From Candidatus Crickella caballi (lineage in GTDB: Bacteria > Bacillota > Clostridia > Peptostreptococcales > Anaerovoracaceae), in contig JAGHUV010000014.1 in assembly GCA_018064665.1 (NCBI GenBank), positions 81,043-145,042 of the forward strand: a stretch of 64,000 nt of DNA. Reading direction: 5' to 3'. The notes beneath the pieces are model-generated. The model ran no database searches. It worked only from the letters and a program-made list of their open reading frames with translations, and was not told the DNA's origin. Position 1 is the first letter of the stretch. Every line of letters starts with the position of its first letter. Positions 40,945 to 49,148 of the stretch are shown piece after piece. The translations under genes were made by a program, and so were the position numbers.

Positions 40945-41949
40945 ATGCCTGGTAACATTTTGGATTATCTTGAATGGCGAGGCGACCTGCCGTTTACATA
41001 CAACAGATTCAATGCGATTGACGCGCTGATTCTGTCCACAATAACATATATCAACTATCCTAATGCCGATGAGAATGTCACGAGCTTCAGGAAGGGCTAC
41101 GAAGAGTGGCTTAAGCTGCCCGATGATGAGAAGTACAGAGGTCTTGCTGTGGTTAAACGCAGGACCGAGAAGCTTGCCGGGGCGATCTCGGAGTCCAAGA
41201 GATTCAAGGACGTACGCATAACCGCATATGTGGAGCATTCGGGTATCGAGATCGAGAAGCAGTTCTCTGCAATGTCATTCCTGTTCCCGGATGGTAATGT
41301 GTTCATCGCTTTCCGGGGTACGGATCACACTCTCGTGGGCTGGAAAGAGGACTTTAATATGGCTGTTATAGACGGAACTCCGTCACAGCTTGAGGCAACA
41401 GAGTATGTAACTATGATCGCAAACAGGTTCCCGGATGCCAGGATCGCACTGGGGGGACACTCCAAGGGCGGAAATCTGGCAATATGGGCGGCATCACATC
41501 TGCCTGAAGACATTAAGAAGAGACTTGTGAGAGTGTACTGTTTTGATTCACCGGGGCTGTCAAGGAGGGTGGTCGAGAGCGAGGGCTATCAGTCAGTCAG
41601 AGACCGCACCTTCACGTTTGTACCTGAGGCATCAATTGTCGGTATTATCATGTACAATCCGCCTCAGCTGGTGGTTTCAAGTGACGCAGAAGGCTTCATG
41701 CAGCATGATCCATTCTCGTGGCAGGTCAGCCGCAGGAGCTTTGTATATCTGACAGAGAGATCGGCAATAAGCAGACATCTTGAGAAGCGTTTGGACAAGA
41801 CGGTGCAGGAGCTTGACCATGACGAATACATCAGGCTGGTCAATCGCGTATATGATGACCTGAGAGAGACGGCTGATGTCGAGAAAAGTGTGAGGCATTT
41901 TCTGCACAAGGCAGAAGGAATTACCGCACGCCTTCGCAGGAAGAGGTAG
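40945..41949 (+). CDS. Mbeg1-like (DUF2974) alpha/beta-hydrolase
   Basis: This protein of about 334 residues has an N-terminal family segment (NILDYLEWRGDLPF, FNAIDALILSTITYI) and the nucleophile elbow GGHSKGGN near 180. VFIAFRGTD precedes it, as in class 3 lipases. The nucleophile serine, a likely acid (FDSPGL) and candidate histidines are present. The substrate is unknown, and a lipid ester is plausible. I choose ATG 40945 rather than the TTG at 40933. No signal peptide is seen, so it is probably cytoplasmic. Confidence 0.82.
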   Translation: MPGNILDYLEWRGDLPFTYNRFNAIDALILSTITYINYPNADENVTSFRKGYEEWLKLPDDEKYRGLAVVKRRTEKLAGAISESKRFKDVRITAYVEHSGIEIEKQFSAMSFLFPDGNVFIAFRGTDHTLVGWKEDFNMAVIDGTPSQLEATEYVTMIANRFPDARIALGGHSKGGNLAIWAASHLPEDIKKRLVRVYCFDSPGLSRRVVESEGYQSVRDRTFTFVPEASIVGIIMYNPPQLVVSSDAEGFMQHDPFSWQVSRRSFVYLTERSAISRHLEKRLDKTVQELDHDEYIRLVNRVYDDLRETADVEKSVRHFLHKAEGITARLRRKR

Positions 41950-41955
41950 ATTAAA

Positions 41956-42282
41956 ATGCACGAATTGAAAGATTGCTATGAATACAAAATCTTCGTCGGA
42001 TGCAACGATGCGCAGACGCACGATGAGGTGGTAGGAGGGGAAGAGCTCAAGGTGATGATTGCCCAGTTCTTCGAGCGAAACCGCATCGACTTCTCCATAT
42101 TCAATGTAACGGGCGGATATCTTTACGAAGACGGCTGCTTTGTTACGGAGGACACTTTGTGCGTGAACTTCATCGGAGACTCGGAGCTTGATATCTCCAG
42201 ATTCGCTAAGAGTCTTTCCATGTACATGAATCAGGAGCTTCTGATGATTACAAGACAGCCTGTCAGGGCTCAGCTGATGTGA
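41956..42282 (+). CDS. Small conserved protein, first of a tandem paralogous pair
   Basis: I do not recognise a characterised family. The 108-residue soluble protein shares a pattern with the next gene: YEYKIFVGCND near the N-terminus, GGEELKVMIAQF, a central GGYLYEDGCFVTEDTL, and a C-terminal alpha segment ending in a strand. The alternating pattern suggests a small alpha/beta ferredoxin-like or ACT-like fold. It starts 7 bases after the hydrolase stop, so it is probably co-expressed. Confidence 0.7.
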   Translation: MHELKDCYEYKIFVGCNDAQTHDEVVGGEELKVMIAQFFERNRIDFSIFNVTGGYLYEDGCFVTEDTLCVNFIGDSELDISRFAKSLSMYMNQELLMITRQPVRAQLM

Positions 42283-42291
42283 GGTGCGGAT

Positions 42292-42624
42292 ATGTTAAAT
42301 GACGAGATTTTCGAAAAAGGAATTAAATATGAGATATTCATCGGAACCAAGGACAAGGACAGCTATGAGGAGCTACTTGATGCGGATGAATGCAGGAGAA
42401 TACTGTCGGAGATATGTGCTGAGAAGAAGATAGGATTCTCGCTTCTCACTCAGCTCGGTGGCTATTCTCACAACAAGGGATATACGACTGAGACGAGCAT
42501 GAGAGTGGTCGTGATCGGCGAGGATGAGGACGAGATTATCAGGCTTGGAGAGAGACTCAAGCAGGAAATCAACACAGATACAATTCTCATCACTAAGTCC
42601 GATGTCGAATACGCTTTTGTGTGA
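42292..42624 (+). CDS. Small conserved protein, second of a tandem paralogous pair
   Basis: This 110-residue relative of the preceding protein aligns along its length: IKYEIFIGTKDKDS, LDADECRRILSE, GGYSHNKGYTTETSM and a C-terminal IITKSDVEYAFV. Identity by eye is low, about a quarter, so the duplication is old. Function is unknown. Its ATG follows GAGGTG after a 9-base gap. Confidence 0.7.
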   Translation: MLNDEIFEKGIKYEIFIGTKDKDSYEELLDADECRRILSEICAEKKIGFSLLTQLGGYSHNKGYTTETSMRVVVIGEDEDEIIRLGERLKQEINTDTILITKSDVEYAFV

Positions 42625-42630
42625 TATAAT
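42622..42630 (+). promoter_or_regulatory. Extended -10 promoter element before the DUF523 gene
   Basis: TGATATAAT (TGnTATAAT) lies at the end of the upstream gene, about 23 bases before the DUF523 start. No good -35 is seen, which extended -10 promoters can tolerate. Confidence 0.4.
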
Positions 42631-42652
42631 AAAAAAACGGGAGGGAAGTCAT

Positions 42653-43117
42653 ATGATGAAAGCAGAGCAGAATGATAAATATCTGGTCAGTGCATGTCTT
42701 CTGGGAGAGAACTGCAAGTACAACGGAGGTAATAATCTTAACGAGAAGCTCCTGCGCAGTCTTGAAGGCTGTGATATCATTTCCATCTGTCCTGAGTTGA
42801 TGGGCGGTCTTTCAACGCCAAGGGCGCCCGGTGAGATCGTGGATGGCGTAGTAAGGAATGAGGATGGAACTTCCGTCGATGAAGAGTACAGAAGGGGAGC
42901 TGAGCTTGCGCTTGAGCTGGCACTCAGAGAGGGCGTTACCCAAGCCATCCTTCAGTCGAGAAGTCCGAGCTGTGGTGCTTCGCAGATTTACGACGGTACC
43001 TTCAGCAAGAAGCTGATACCGGGAATGGGAGTCTGTGCCGCAAAGCTGGCAGATAACGGAATTGAAGTGATCGATGTTGCGACATGGGTTGCAGATTTTG
43101 ATGAGGACGAACTGTAA
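42653..43117 (+). CDS. DUF523 family protein
   Basis: This 154-residue protein has the family pattern SACLLGENCKYNGG, ICPELMGGLSTPR and ILQSRSPSCGASQIYDG with conserved cysteines that could bind a metal or Fe-S cluster. DUF523 proteins are widespread and mostly uncharacterised. The start is at the first of two adjacent ATGs after GAGGGAAG. The long ORF-track start lies within the previous gene. Its stop overlaps the next ATG by one base. Confidence 0.85.
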   Translation: MMKAEQNDKYLVSACLLGENCKYNGGNNLNEKLLRSLEGCDIISICPELMGGLSTPRAPGEIVDGVVRNEDGTSVDEEYRRGAELALELALREGVTQAILQSRSPSCGASQIYDGTFSKKLIPGMGVCAAKLADNGIEVIDVATWVADFDEDEL

Positions 43118-43578
43118 TGAAGAAAATATGGTCAATTATTCTGGTAGCGATGCTCGCATTTATGTGTATAGGATGCGGGACTCAGGACAACGGTGGTAGC
43201 GAAGACATCGAGGTTTCGATCGATGCAGAATGCCTCAGCACTGTTGCGGGTGAATATCAGGCAAGCGGAATATATGATGCAGAGAATGATGAGTATGTTG
43301 ATGCCTTCTGGCACCTTGCTATACTTGAGGATAATGAGGGAGACGGACCATACTTCACAATTTACGATAATGAAGCCGGAAATCCCGGAGTAGAGGGCAG
43401 GCTCATTTATCTCGATGACAAAACTATCAAGGTGCTTGTCGATGAAGAATACTATGAGCAGCTTCCTTCAGATAAGTGGGAGCTTGACGGAGATACTCTC
43501 ACGGTTGATTATGCAATGACAGAGCTTGGAATTGTACTGTACAACAACAATGTAGAGGTCGGCTTCCGCTGGGAATAG
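43117..43578 (+). CDS. Small predicted lipoprotein of unknown function
   Basis: The 153 residues have a lysine-start signal peptide, hydrophobic core and a lipobox (MCIGC, Cys near 20), so it should be anchored outside the membrane. The mature part is acidic, with beta-strand-like segments (AGEYQASGIYD, GRLIYLDDKTIKVLV) like small secreted beta-barrel domains. No family is recognised. Translation is coupled to the DUF523 gene by a TAATG overlap. Confidence 0.75.
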   Translation: MKKIWSIILVAMLAFMCIGCGTQDNGGSEDIEVSIDAECLSTVAGEYQASGIYDAENDEYVDAFWHLAILEDNEGDGPYFTIYDNEAGNPGVEGRLIYLDDKTIKVLVDEEYYEQLPSDKWELDGDTLTVDYAMTELGIVLYNNNVEVGFRWE

Positions 43579-43598
43579 GACAAGGGGATTTATATAAA

Positions 43599-43832
43599 AT
43601 GACTGAACAGGAAATACTCAATGCATTGGATATACAGGATTGTCCGATATGTGACGGTCCTGCAACACTTGAAGAAGAGAATGGCTGGTGCTACTACGTA
43701 ACGTGCTGGGACTGCGGTTGTCATACTGCAGAGGTCAGATTCAGATCGGATGATGAGAGACTTGAAGCGGCACGCAAAGCAGTGCACCTGTGGAATATAG
43801 GTAAAGTTCTTTCGCATGAACCGGGCGAATAG
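43599..43832 (+). CDS. Lar-like zinc-ribbon protein
   Basis: The 77 residues carry two cysteine pairs, CPIC near 15 and CWDCGC near 36, with a WCYYV strand between them and a C-terminal helix ending in VHLWN. This layout matches the Lar restriction-alleviation-type zinc ribbon found in phages and hosts. Whether it modulates restriction is unknown. An AAGGGGA site precedes the ATG. Confidence 0.65.
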   Translation: MTEQEILNALDIQDCPICDGPATLEEENGWCYYVTCWDCGCHTAEVRFRSDDERLEAARKAVHLWNIGKVLSHEPGE

Positions 43833-43864
43833 AATTATATAAATGAACAGATAAAGGAGAGACT

Positions 43865-45346
43865 ATGGCTTACAACGGTTTTGCAATTGATGAGTATCTG
43901 GATGCAGATGCAATCAACAGACGATTAGATGAACTGAAGGTCGCACCGATATATGGTGTGAAGGAAGATGCGCTCAGGAATTATGTTGAGAATTACTTCG
44001 AGAAGAAGTGTCAGACATCCAAGAAGATGACTGATGAGGCCAAGAACATTATTCCGGGTGGAGTTCAGCACAATCTTGCGTTCAACTATCCGTTCCCGCT
44101 GGCAATCGAAAAGGCTGAGGGAGCATTTCTTTATGATGTGGACGGAAACAAGTATTACGATCTGCTGCAGGCAGGCGGCCCTACAATGCTGGGAAGCAAT
44201 GACCCTGTAGTGAGAGATGCTGTAATTGATCTGCTCAGGACCTGCGGACCTTCGACAGGTCTGTTCCATGAATATGAATACAAGCTGGCTAAGAAGATCG
44301 CCGACTGTGTTCCGAGCGTAGAGAAATTCAGAATGATGGGTTCGGGAACTGAGGCATGCATGCTTGCGGCTCGTATTGCAAGACTTAAGACAGGACACAA
44401 GAACATTCTTAAGATGGGTGGTGCTTACCACGGCTGGTCCGATCAGCTGGCATACGGAATCAGAATTCCGGGCACCAAGGGAATCAAGAGCAAGGGTATT
44501 CCTAACTACATCTTTTCACATACTGACGAGTTCTTCCCGGGAGACCTCGATGATCTCGAGAGAAAGCTCAAGAGAAACAAACTCGATGGCGGCACTGCAG
44601 CTGTTTTCATCGAAGCTATCGGTCCTGAAAGCGGCACGCGCCCTGTAACCAAGGCTTTCGTTCGCGGAGTTGAGAGACTTGCACACCAGTACGGTGCACT
44701 TCTCGTATGCGACGAGGTAGTTACCGGCTTCCGTATCGGAATGAGCGGTGCACAGGGCTACTTTGGCATTGACCCTGACCTCACTATTTTCGGTAAGGTC
44801 GTAGCTGGAGGATATCCGGGAGCAGGCGGAGTAGGCGGACATGCAGACTGCATGGCACACGTTGGTGCAGGCCTTGACTCGACAGGCAAGAAGGTTGCCA
44901 AAGCTCTCTGCGGTGGTACGGTTACTGCAACTCCGATTTCATGTGTTGCGGGCTATACTGCTATCTGCGAGATTGAGAAGAGAAACGCGTGCGAGCTTGC
45001 CGGAAGAATGGGAGACAGACTCACCAAGGGTCTGCAGGAGCGCATCAGCAAGCACGGACTTCCTTTCGTAGCTTTCAATCAGGGCTCGGTATGTCACCTT
45101 GACAGCGTAGGTACTATGCAGTATGCGATCGACTGGAGCAAGCTCTGGGAGGTACCTATGATTCTCAAGCAGACCGGAAGAAGACAGACTGAAATGGAGC
45201 ACATCGGTGCAGCTTATATGGCAGAGGGTATTGTAACTCTGGCAGGTTCAAGACTGTATACAAGTGCTGCATATACTGAAGAGATGATAGACGATGTACT
45301 TGACAGATTCGACAGAGTATTCGACAACTGCGGTCTGCTTAAATAA
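43865..45346 (+). CDS. Class III PLP-dependent aminotransferase (GSA-aminomutase-like)
   Basis: This 493-residue protein has class III hallmarks: MGSGTEACMLAARIAR near 160, MGGAYHGWSD near 185, LLVCDEVVTGFR near 280 with the PLP-binding Asp, and IFGKVVAGGYP near 305 with the Schiff-base Lys. It resembles glutamate-1-semialdehyde aminomutases, but no haem genes are near. An extra N-terminal segment of about 60 residues precedes the fold. It leads a tight set with a class II aldolase and an FGGY kinase, suggesting catabolism of an amino sugar or amino polyol. Confidence 0.85.
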   Translation: MAYNGFAIDEYLDADAINRRLDELKVAPIYGVKEDALRNYVENYFEKKCQTSKKMTDEAKNIIPGGVQHNLAFNYPFPLAIEKAEGAFLYDVDGNKYYDLLQAGGPTMLGSNDPVVRDAVIDLLRTCGPSTGLFHEYEYKLAKKIADCVPSVEKFRMMGSGTEACMLAARIARLKTGHKNILKMGGAYHGWSDQLAYGIRIPGTKGIKSKGIPNYIFSHTDEFFPGDLDDLERKLKRNKLDGGTAAVFIEAIGPESGTRPVTKAFVRGVERLAHQYGALLVCDEVVTGFRIGMSGAQGYFGIDPDLTIFGKVVAGGYPGAGGVGGHADCMAHVGAGLDSTGKKVAKALCGGTVTATPISCVAGYTAICEIEKRNACELAGRMGDRLTKGLQERISKHGLPFVAFNQGSVCHLDSVGTMQYAIDWSKLWEVPMILKQTGRRQTEMEHIGAAYMAEGIVTLAGSRLYTSAAYTEEMIDDVLDRFDRVFDNCGLLK

Positions 45347-45355
45347 GGAGAGATT

Positions 45356-46309
45356 ATGTATAACGAGAAAGAAGCTCGTGAGCTCGTTATAGAGGCGGGT
45401 CACAAGCTTGTTGAAAAGAAGCTTATTGCAAGAACCTGGGGCAATATCAGCGCCAGGATTTCGGCAACTGAATTTGTTATCACACCAAGTGGTAGAGGCT
45501 ATGATACATTAACACCTGAGGATCTCGTTGTAGTTAAGATCAAGGATTGCTCATATGAGGGCGATATCAAGCCATCGAGCGAGAAGAAGATCCATGCAGC
45601 CGCTTATGCTTACAGGAAGGACTGCAACTTCGTAATTCATACGCATCAGTTCTTTGCTTCGGCACTTGCTGCCAATGGCAGAGACCTTGATTTTGCACCT
45701 TGCGCTTCATATGCACTTCCGGGAACAGACAAGCTCAGGAACAATGTTGCCAAGAGCATTGCTCATAATCCTGAATCCAAGAGCTTCCTGCTTGAGAAGC
45801 ACGGAACGCTTCTGTTGGGAGACAGCTATGAGCAGGCATTTGAGCTTGCTGAAGAGCTTGAGGTAAACAGTAAGAAGGAATTCGATCTGAGGGTTCCGAG
45901 TATGGATGTTTATGATCTCGACAGCTGCAACATCAGCAGTGTGATAGATGAGAATGATGAGTATGCGGTGCTTGTTCAGGATCCGTATGTAATGGAATGC
46001 TGCTACTCCGGACAGACACTCATGCCGTATATCGATGATTTTGCGCAGCTTATCGGACCTGATGCCAGGCTTTGTCCGAACAGCTCTTTAAAGATCAAAT
46101 TAGGACTGATATGCAGGAATGCTGTACTCGTTAGAGATGTCGGTGCGATCTGTACAGGCAGAACCAGGGAGGACGCTGAGGCTGCTGCCATGATAATAAG
46201 CAAGAACTGTGCGGCAGTATGCTATGCGCGAAATACCAAGCCTCTCAGCATCGCTGATGCCAATATGCAGAGATATATTTATCTTAAAAAATATTCTAAA
46301 CTTAAGTAA
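45356..46309 (+). CDS. Class II aldolase/adducin family protein
   Basis: This 317-residue protein has an N-terminal class II aldolase domain with TWGNISARIS near 27, a catalytic-type Glu in PSSEKKIH near 76, zinc HTHQF near 95 and KHGTLLLG near 150. The C-terminal ~120 residues look like a second, partial copy lacking the histidines (SLKIKLGLICRNAVLVRDVGAICTG). Typical single-domain aldolases are 210-230 residues, so this is long. It starts 9 bases after the aminotransferase gene. A sugar-phosphate retro-aldol role is inferred. Confidence 0.82.
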   Translation: MYNEKEARELVIEAGHKLVEKKLIARTWGNISARISATEFVITPSGRGYDTLTPEDLVVVKIKDCSYEGDIKPSSEKKIHAAAYAYRKDCNFVIHTHQFFASALAANGRDLDFAPCASYALPGTDKLRNNVAKSIAHNPESKSFLLEKHGTLLLGDSYEQAFELAEELEVNSKKEFDLRVPSMDVYDLDSCNISSVIDENDEYAVLVQDPYVMECCYSGQTLMPYIDDFAQLIGPDARLCPNSSLKIKLGLICRNAVLVRDVGAICTGRTREDAEAAAMIISKNCAAVCYARNTKPLSIADANMQRYIYLKKYSKLK

Positions 46310-46318
46310 AGGAGCGTC

Positions 46319-47908
46319 ATGGCTTATATACTGGCTTATGATATCGGAACGACAGGCGTTAAGACCTGCCTTTTCGATGTAAATGAAACGATAGATCTGA
46401 TTGAATCCACATCTGCCAACTATCCGCTGTACATTCTCGAAAACGGCGGTGCAGAGCAGGACGGAGACGATTGGTGGAAGGGCATGTGCGACAGCACGGC
46501 TGAGCTTTTCAACAGAATAAATATCAGGCCTGAAGAGATTCAGGGCTTGTCCTTCTGTTCACAGATGCAGGGCGTTGTTCTCGTAGATGAGGACGGAGTA
46601 CCTATTCATCGTCCGATGAGCTACATGGATCAGCGTGCCAAGGAAGAGATCAAGAAGGGTATTGCCTACGGTCCGCAGATCGCAGGCGCTAATATTTTCA
46701 AGGTTATCCCGAGTCTGAAGATTACAGGAGCCATCACCTGCAGTGTCAAGGACCCTGTATGGAAGTATAAATGGCTTGAGGCACATGAACCTAATTATGT
46801 GAATACCTACAAATGGCTGGACGTTAAGGACTATCTTATCTGCCGCTGCACCGGGGAATTCACGATGACAGAGGATTCGGCTTTCGCAACTCTGATCTAT
46901 GATACAAGACCGGGCAAAGAAGGCTGGAGCAAGAAAATGTGCGATATGTTCGACCTCAATATGGAGCATCTGCCTAAGATCATCAAGTCGACGGATGTTG
47001 TTGGCGGACTAACCGAGAAGGCTGCTTCTGAGCTTGGACTCAAAGCGGGAACACCTGTATTCGGAGGCGGCGGAGACTCTTCACTTATCGGAGTAGGTGC
47101 GGGAACCGTTGAGCTGGGAGATACCCATATTTACAGCGGAACCTCCGGCTGGGTAATCACTGTTACAGACAAGCAGATGGTCGATGTAACTGCAATGATC
47201 GCTGCTGCTGTAGGAGCACAAAGTGGAAAGTTCAATTACTTTGCGGAAATGGAAACCGCAGGAAAATGTCTTGAATGGGTGAAGAACCACCTTGCTCTTG
47301 ATGAGATTGGAGTATATATTAGGAAGGAAGGCATTCCTTCGGATTATGAAGAGAGATACTCGAGTCTGTACAGCTACATGACTGATGTCGTTAAGGATGT
47401 AGCACCGGGTTCGGGAGGCGTGATTTTCACACCTTGGCTTCACGGCAACAGATGTCCTTTCGAGGATCCTGATGCAACAGGAATGTTCTTTGGAATAGGA
47501 CTCGAAACAGGCAAGACTGAGATGATCCACGCTGTTCTTGAAGGTGTGTTCTATCACTTAAGATGGATGCTCGAATGCCAGGACAGAAAGGTTAAGACAT
47601 CTGACGTTATAAGATTCGTAGGCGGCGGCGCGCTGTCACCTGTATCGTGCCAGATGCTGGCCGACATTACAGGTCGAACAATCGAGACTGTTGCTTCGCC
47701 TCAGAATGTAGGAGCGGTAGGTGCAGCTGCTGTTGTAGCAGTAGGACTCGGACTTATTCCTGATCTTGAGTCGGTTAAGAAGTTCGTACCTGCAACTGAG
47801 ACCTATGTTCCGGACATGAAGAACCATGAGCTGTACGAGCCATACTACAAGACCTTCAAGAAAATATATTCGACCAACAGGAAACTTTACAAAGCGGTGA
47901 GCAAATAA
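46319..47908 (+). CDS. FGGY-family carbohydrate kinase, xylulokinase-like
   Basis: This 529-residue sugar kinase begins with ILAYDIGTTGVKTCLFDV (phosphate-1 loop). It continues with MDQRAKEE near 102, a GGGGDSSLIGVGAG near 253 and the adenosine motif FVGGGALSPVSCQMLADI near 435. It would phosphorylate a ketose or polyol before the aldolase cuts it. The particular sugar is not evident. The start follows AAAGGAG, and the stop overlaps the GtrA-like gene by 1 base. Confidence 0.87.
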   Translation: MAYILAYDIGTTGVKTCLFDVNETIDLIESTSANYPLYILENGGAEQDGDDWWKGMCDSTAELFNRINIRPEEIQGLSFCSQMQGVVLVDEDGVPIHRPMSYMDQRAKEEIKKGIAYGPQIAGANIFKVIPSLKITGAITCSVKDPVWKYKWLEAHEPNYVNTYKWLDVKDYLICRCTGEFTMTEDSAFATLIYDTRPGKEGWSKKMCDMFDLNMEHLPKIIKSTDVVGGLTEKAASELGLKAGTPVFGGGGDSSLIGVGAGTVELGDTHIYSGTSGWVITVTDKQMVDVTAMIAAAVGAQSGKFNYFAEMETAGKCLEWVKNHLALDEIGVYIRKEGIPSDYEERYSSLYSYMTDVVKDVAPGSGGVIFTPWLHGNRCPFEDPDATGMFFGIGLETGKTEMIHAVLEGVFYHLRWMLECQDRKVKTSDVIRFVGGGALSPVSCQMLADITGRTIETVASPQNVGAVGAAAVVAVGLGLIPDLESVKKFVPATETYVPDMKNHELYEPYYKTFKKIYSTNRKLYKAVSK

Positions 47909-48426
47909 TGGAAGATAAAAGCCTTACAAACGTTGAAGAGATGACTCAGGACAGCGCTGAAGCAGCTCCTGAAATCAAGAAAAAGAGAAACACCAGGGAA
48001 ACGATCAGAGCGATAAAGTTCTTCTTCGTTTCAATGTCTGCCGGACTTATCGAAATCGGCAGCTTCACTATATTTGACAAATTTGTATGGACAGACAGCT
48101 ACTGGCCATGCTATTTGACGGCTCTCATCCTGTCTGTGCTGTGGAACTTCACAATCAACAGACGCTATACATTCAAGTCAACCAAGAATGTACCGAGAGC
48201 TATGGCAATGATATTTGGATACTACTGTGTATTTACACCAGTTACTACTATTCTCGGAAACTATCTTGCAGGTACGCTCTTATGGAACGAATACCTCGTT
48301 ACTATCATGAACATGTCACTTAATCTGGTGACTGAGTACCTGTTCGATACCTTTGTTGTTTACAGAAATGAAATGGACAACAATGACATCGCAAAAAGAG
48401 AAGAAGAGAAAATGAACAATAAATAA
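47908..48426 (+). CDS. GtrA-like four-helix membrane protein
   Basis: After a charged 30-residue N-terminus (rich in E and K), the 172-residue protein has four hydrophobic segments with the family motif WNFTINRRYTFKS near 85. GtrA-like proteins are thought to move lipid-linked sugars across the membrane. Its ATG overlaps the kinase stop, so it is co-translated, though a link to the kinase pathway is not obvious. Confidence 0.82.
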   Translation: MEDKSLTNVEEMTQDSAEAAPEIKKKRNTRETIRAIKFFFVSMSAGLIEIGSFTIFDKFVWTDSYWPCYLTALILSVLWNFTINRRYTFKSTKNVPRAMAMIFGYYCVFTPVTTILGNYLAGTLLWNEYLVTIMNMSLNLVTEYLFDTFVVYRNEMDNNDIAKREEEKMNNK

Positions 48427-48440
48427 GAAAGGAGTGGAAA

Positions 48441-49133
48441 ATGAAGTATTCAGTAGAAGTTGAAAACATGTGTCCTGTTGGCAGAATTGAACGCCACGGG
48501 GCAGCACCAATTCCACAGGAGGGCAAATGGACCAAGGTTAAGGAGATTTCTGATGTAAGCGGTCTGACTCATGGTGTGGGCTGGTGTGCACCACAGCAGG
48601 GAGCTTGCAAGCTTACTCTGAACATTAAGGAGGGAATTATCGAGGAGGCTCTTGTTGAGACCCTCGGATGCAGCGGAATGACTCACTCTGCAGCAATGGC
48701 ATCAGAGATTCTTTGCGGAAAGACAATTCTGGAGGCTCTGAACACAGACCTCGTATGTGATGCTATCAACACTGCAATGAGAGAGCTGTTCCTGCAGATC
48801 GTATATGGACGTTCACAGACTGCTTTCTCAGAAGATGGTCTGCCTATCGGCGCAGGACTTGAGGACCTCGGCAAAGGACAGAGATCCCAGGTTGGTACTA
48901 TGTACGGAACTAACAAGAAGGGCCCTAGATATCTTGAGATGGCAGAGGGCTATGTTACAAGAGTTGCTCTTGATGAGAACGACGAGATTATCGGATATGA
49001 ATTCTGTAACCTCGGCAAATTCATGAAGGCAATGAAGACAGGCGCAGACATGGAAGAGTGCAAGAAGGCATCATTTGGAACTTACGGCAGATTTGATGAA
49101 GCTGTTAAGTACATTGATCCTCGTGAAGAGTAG
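48441..49133 (+). CDS. NifU-N-like iron-sulfur scaffold protein
   Basis: This 230-residue protein has the NifU/IscU N-terminal fold with cysteines in GWCAPQQGACKL near 51, LGCSGMTHSAAMA near 77 and a third region with MASEILCGKT. This gives the spread of three ligands typical of scaffolds. It is longer than IscU, with a C-terminal extension (YGRSQTAFSEDGLPIG onward). The partner gene downstream encodes a GGGtGRT protein, a pairing I recall from other Clostridia. The recipient of any cluster is unknown. Confidence 0.82.
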   Translation: MKYSVEVENMCPVGRIERHGAAPIPQEGKWTKVKEISDVSGLTHGVGWCAPQQGACKLTLNIKEGIIEEALVETLGCSGMTHSAAMASEILCGKTILEALNTDLVCDAINTAMRELFLQIVYGRSQTAFSEDGLPIGAGLEDLGKGQRSQVGTMYGTNKKGPRYLEMAEGYVTRVALDENDEIIGYEFCNLGKFMKAMKTGADMEECKKASFGTYGRFDEAVKYIDPREE

Positions 49134-49148
49134 GAAAGGGGGAACATC

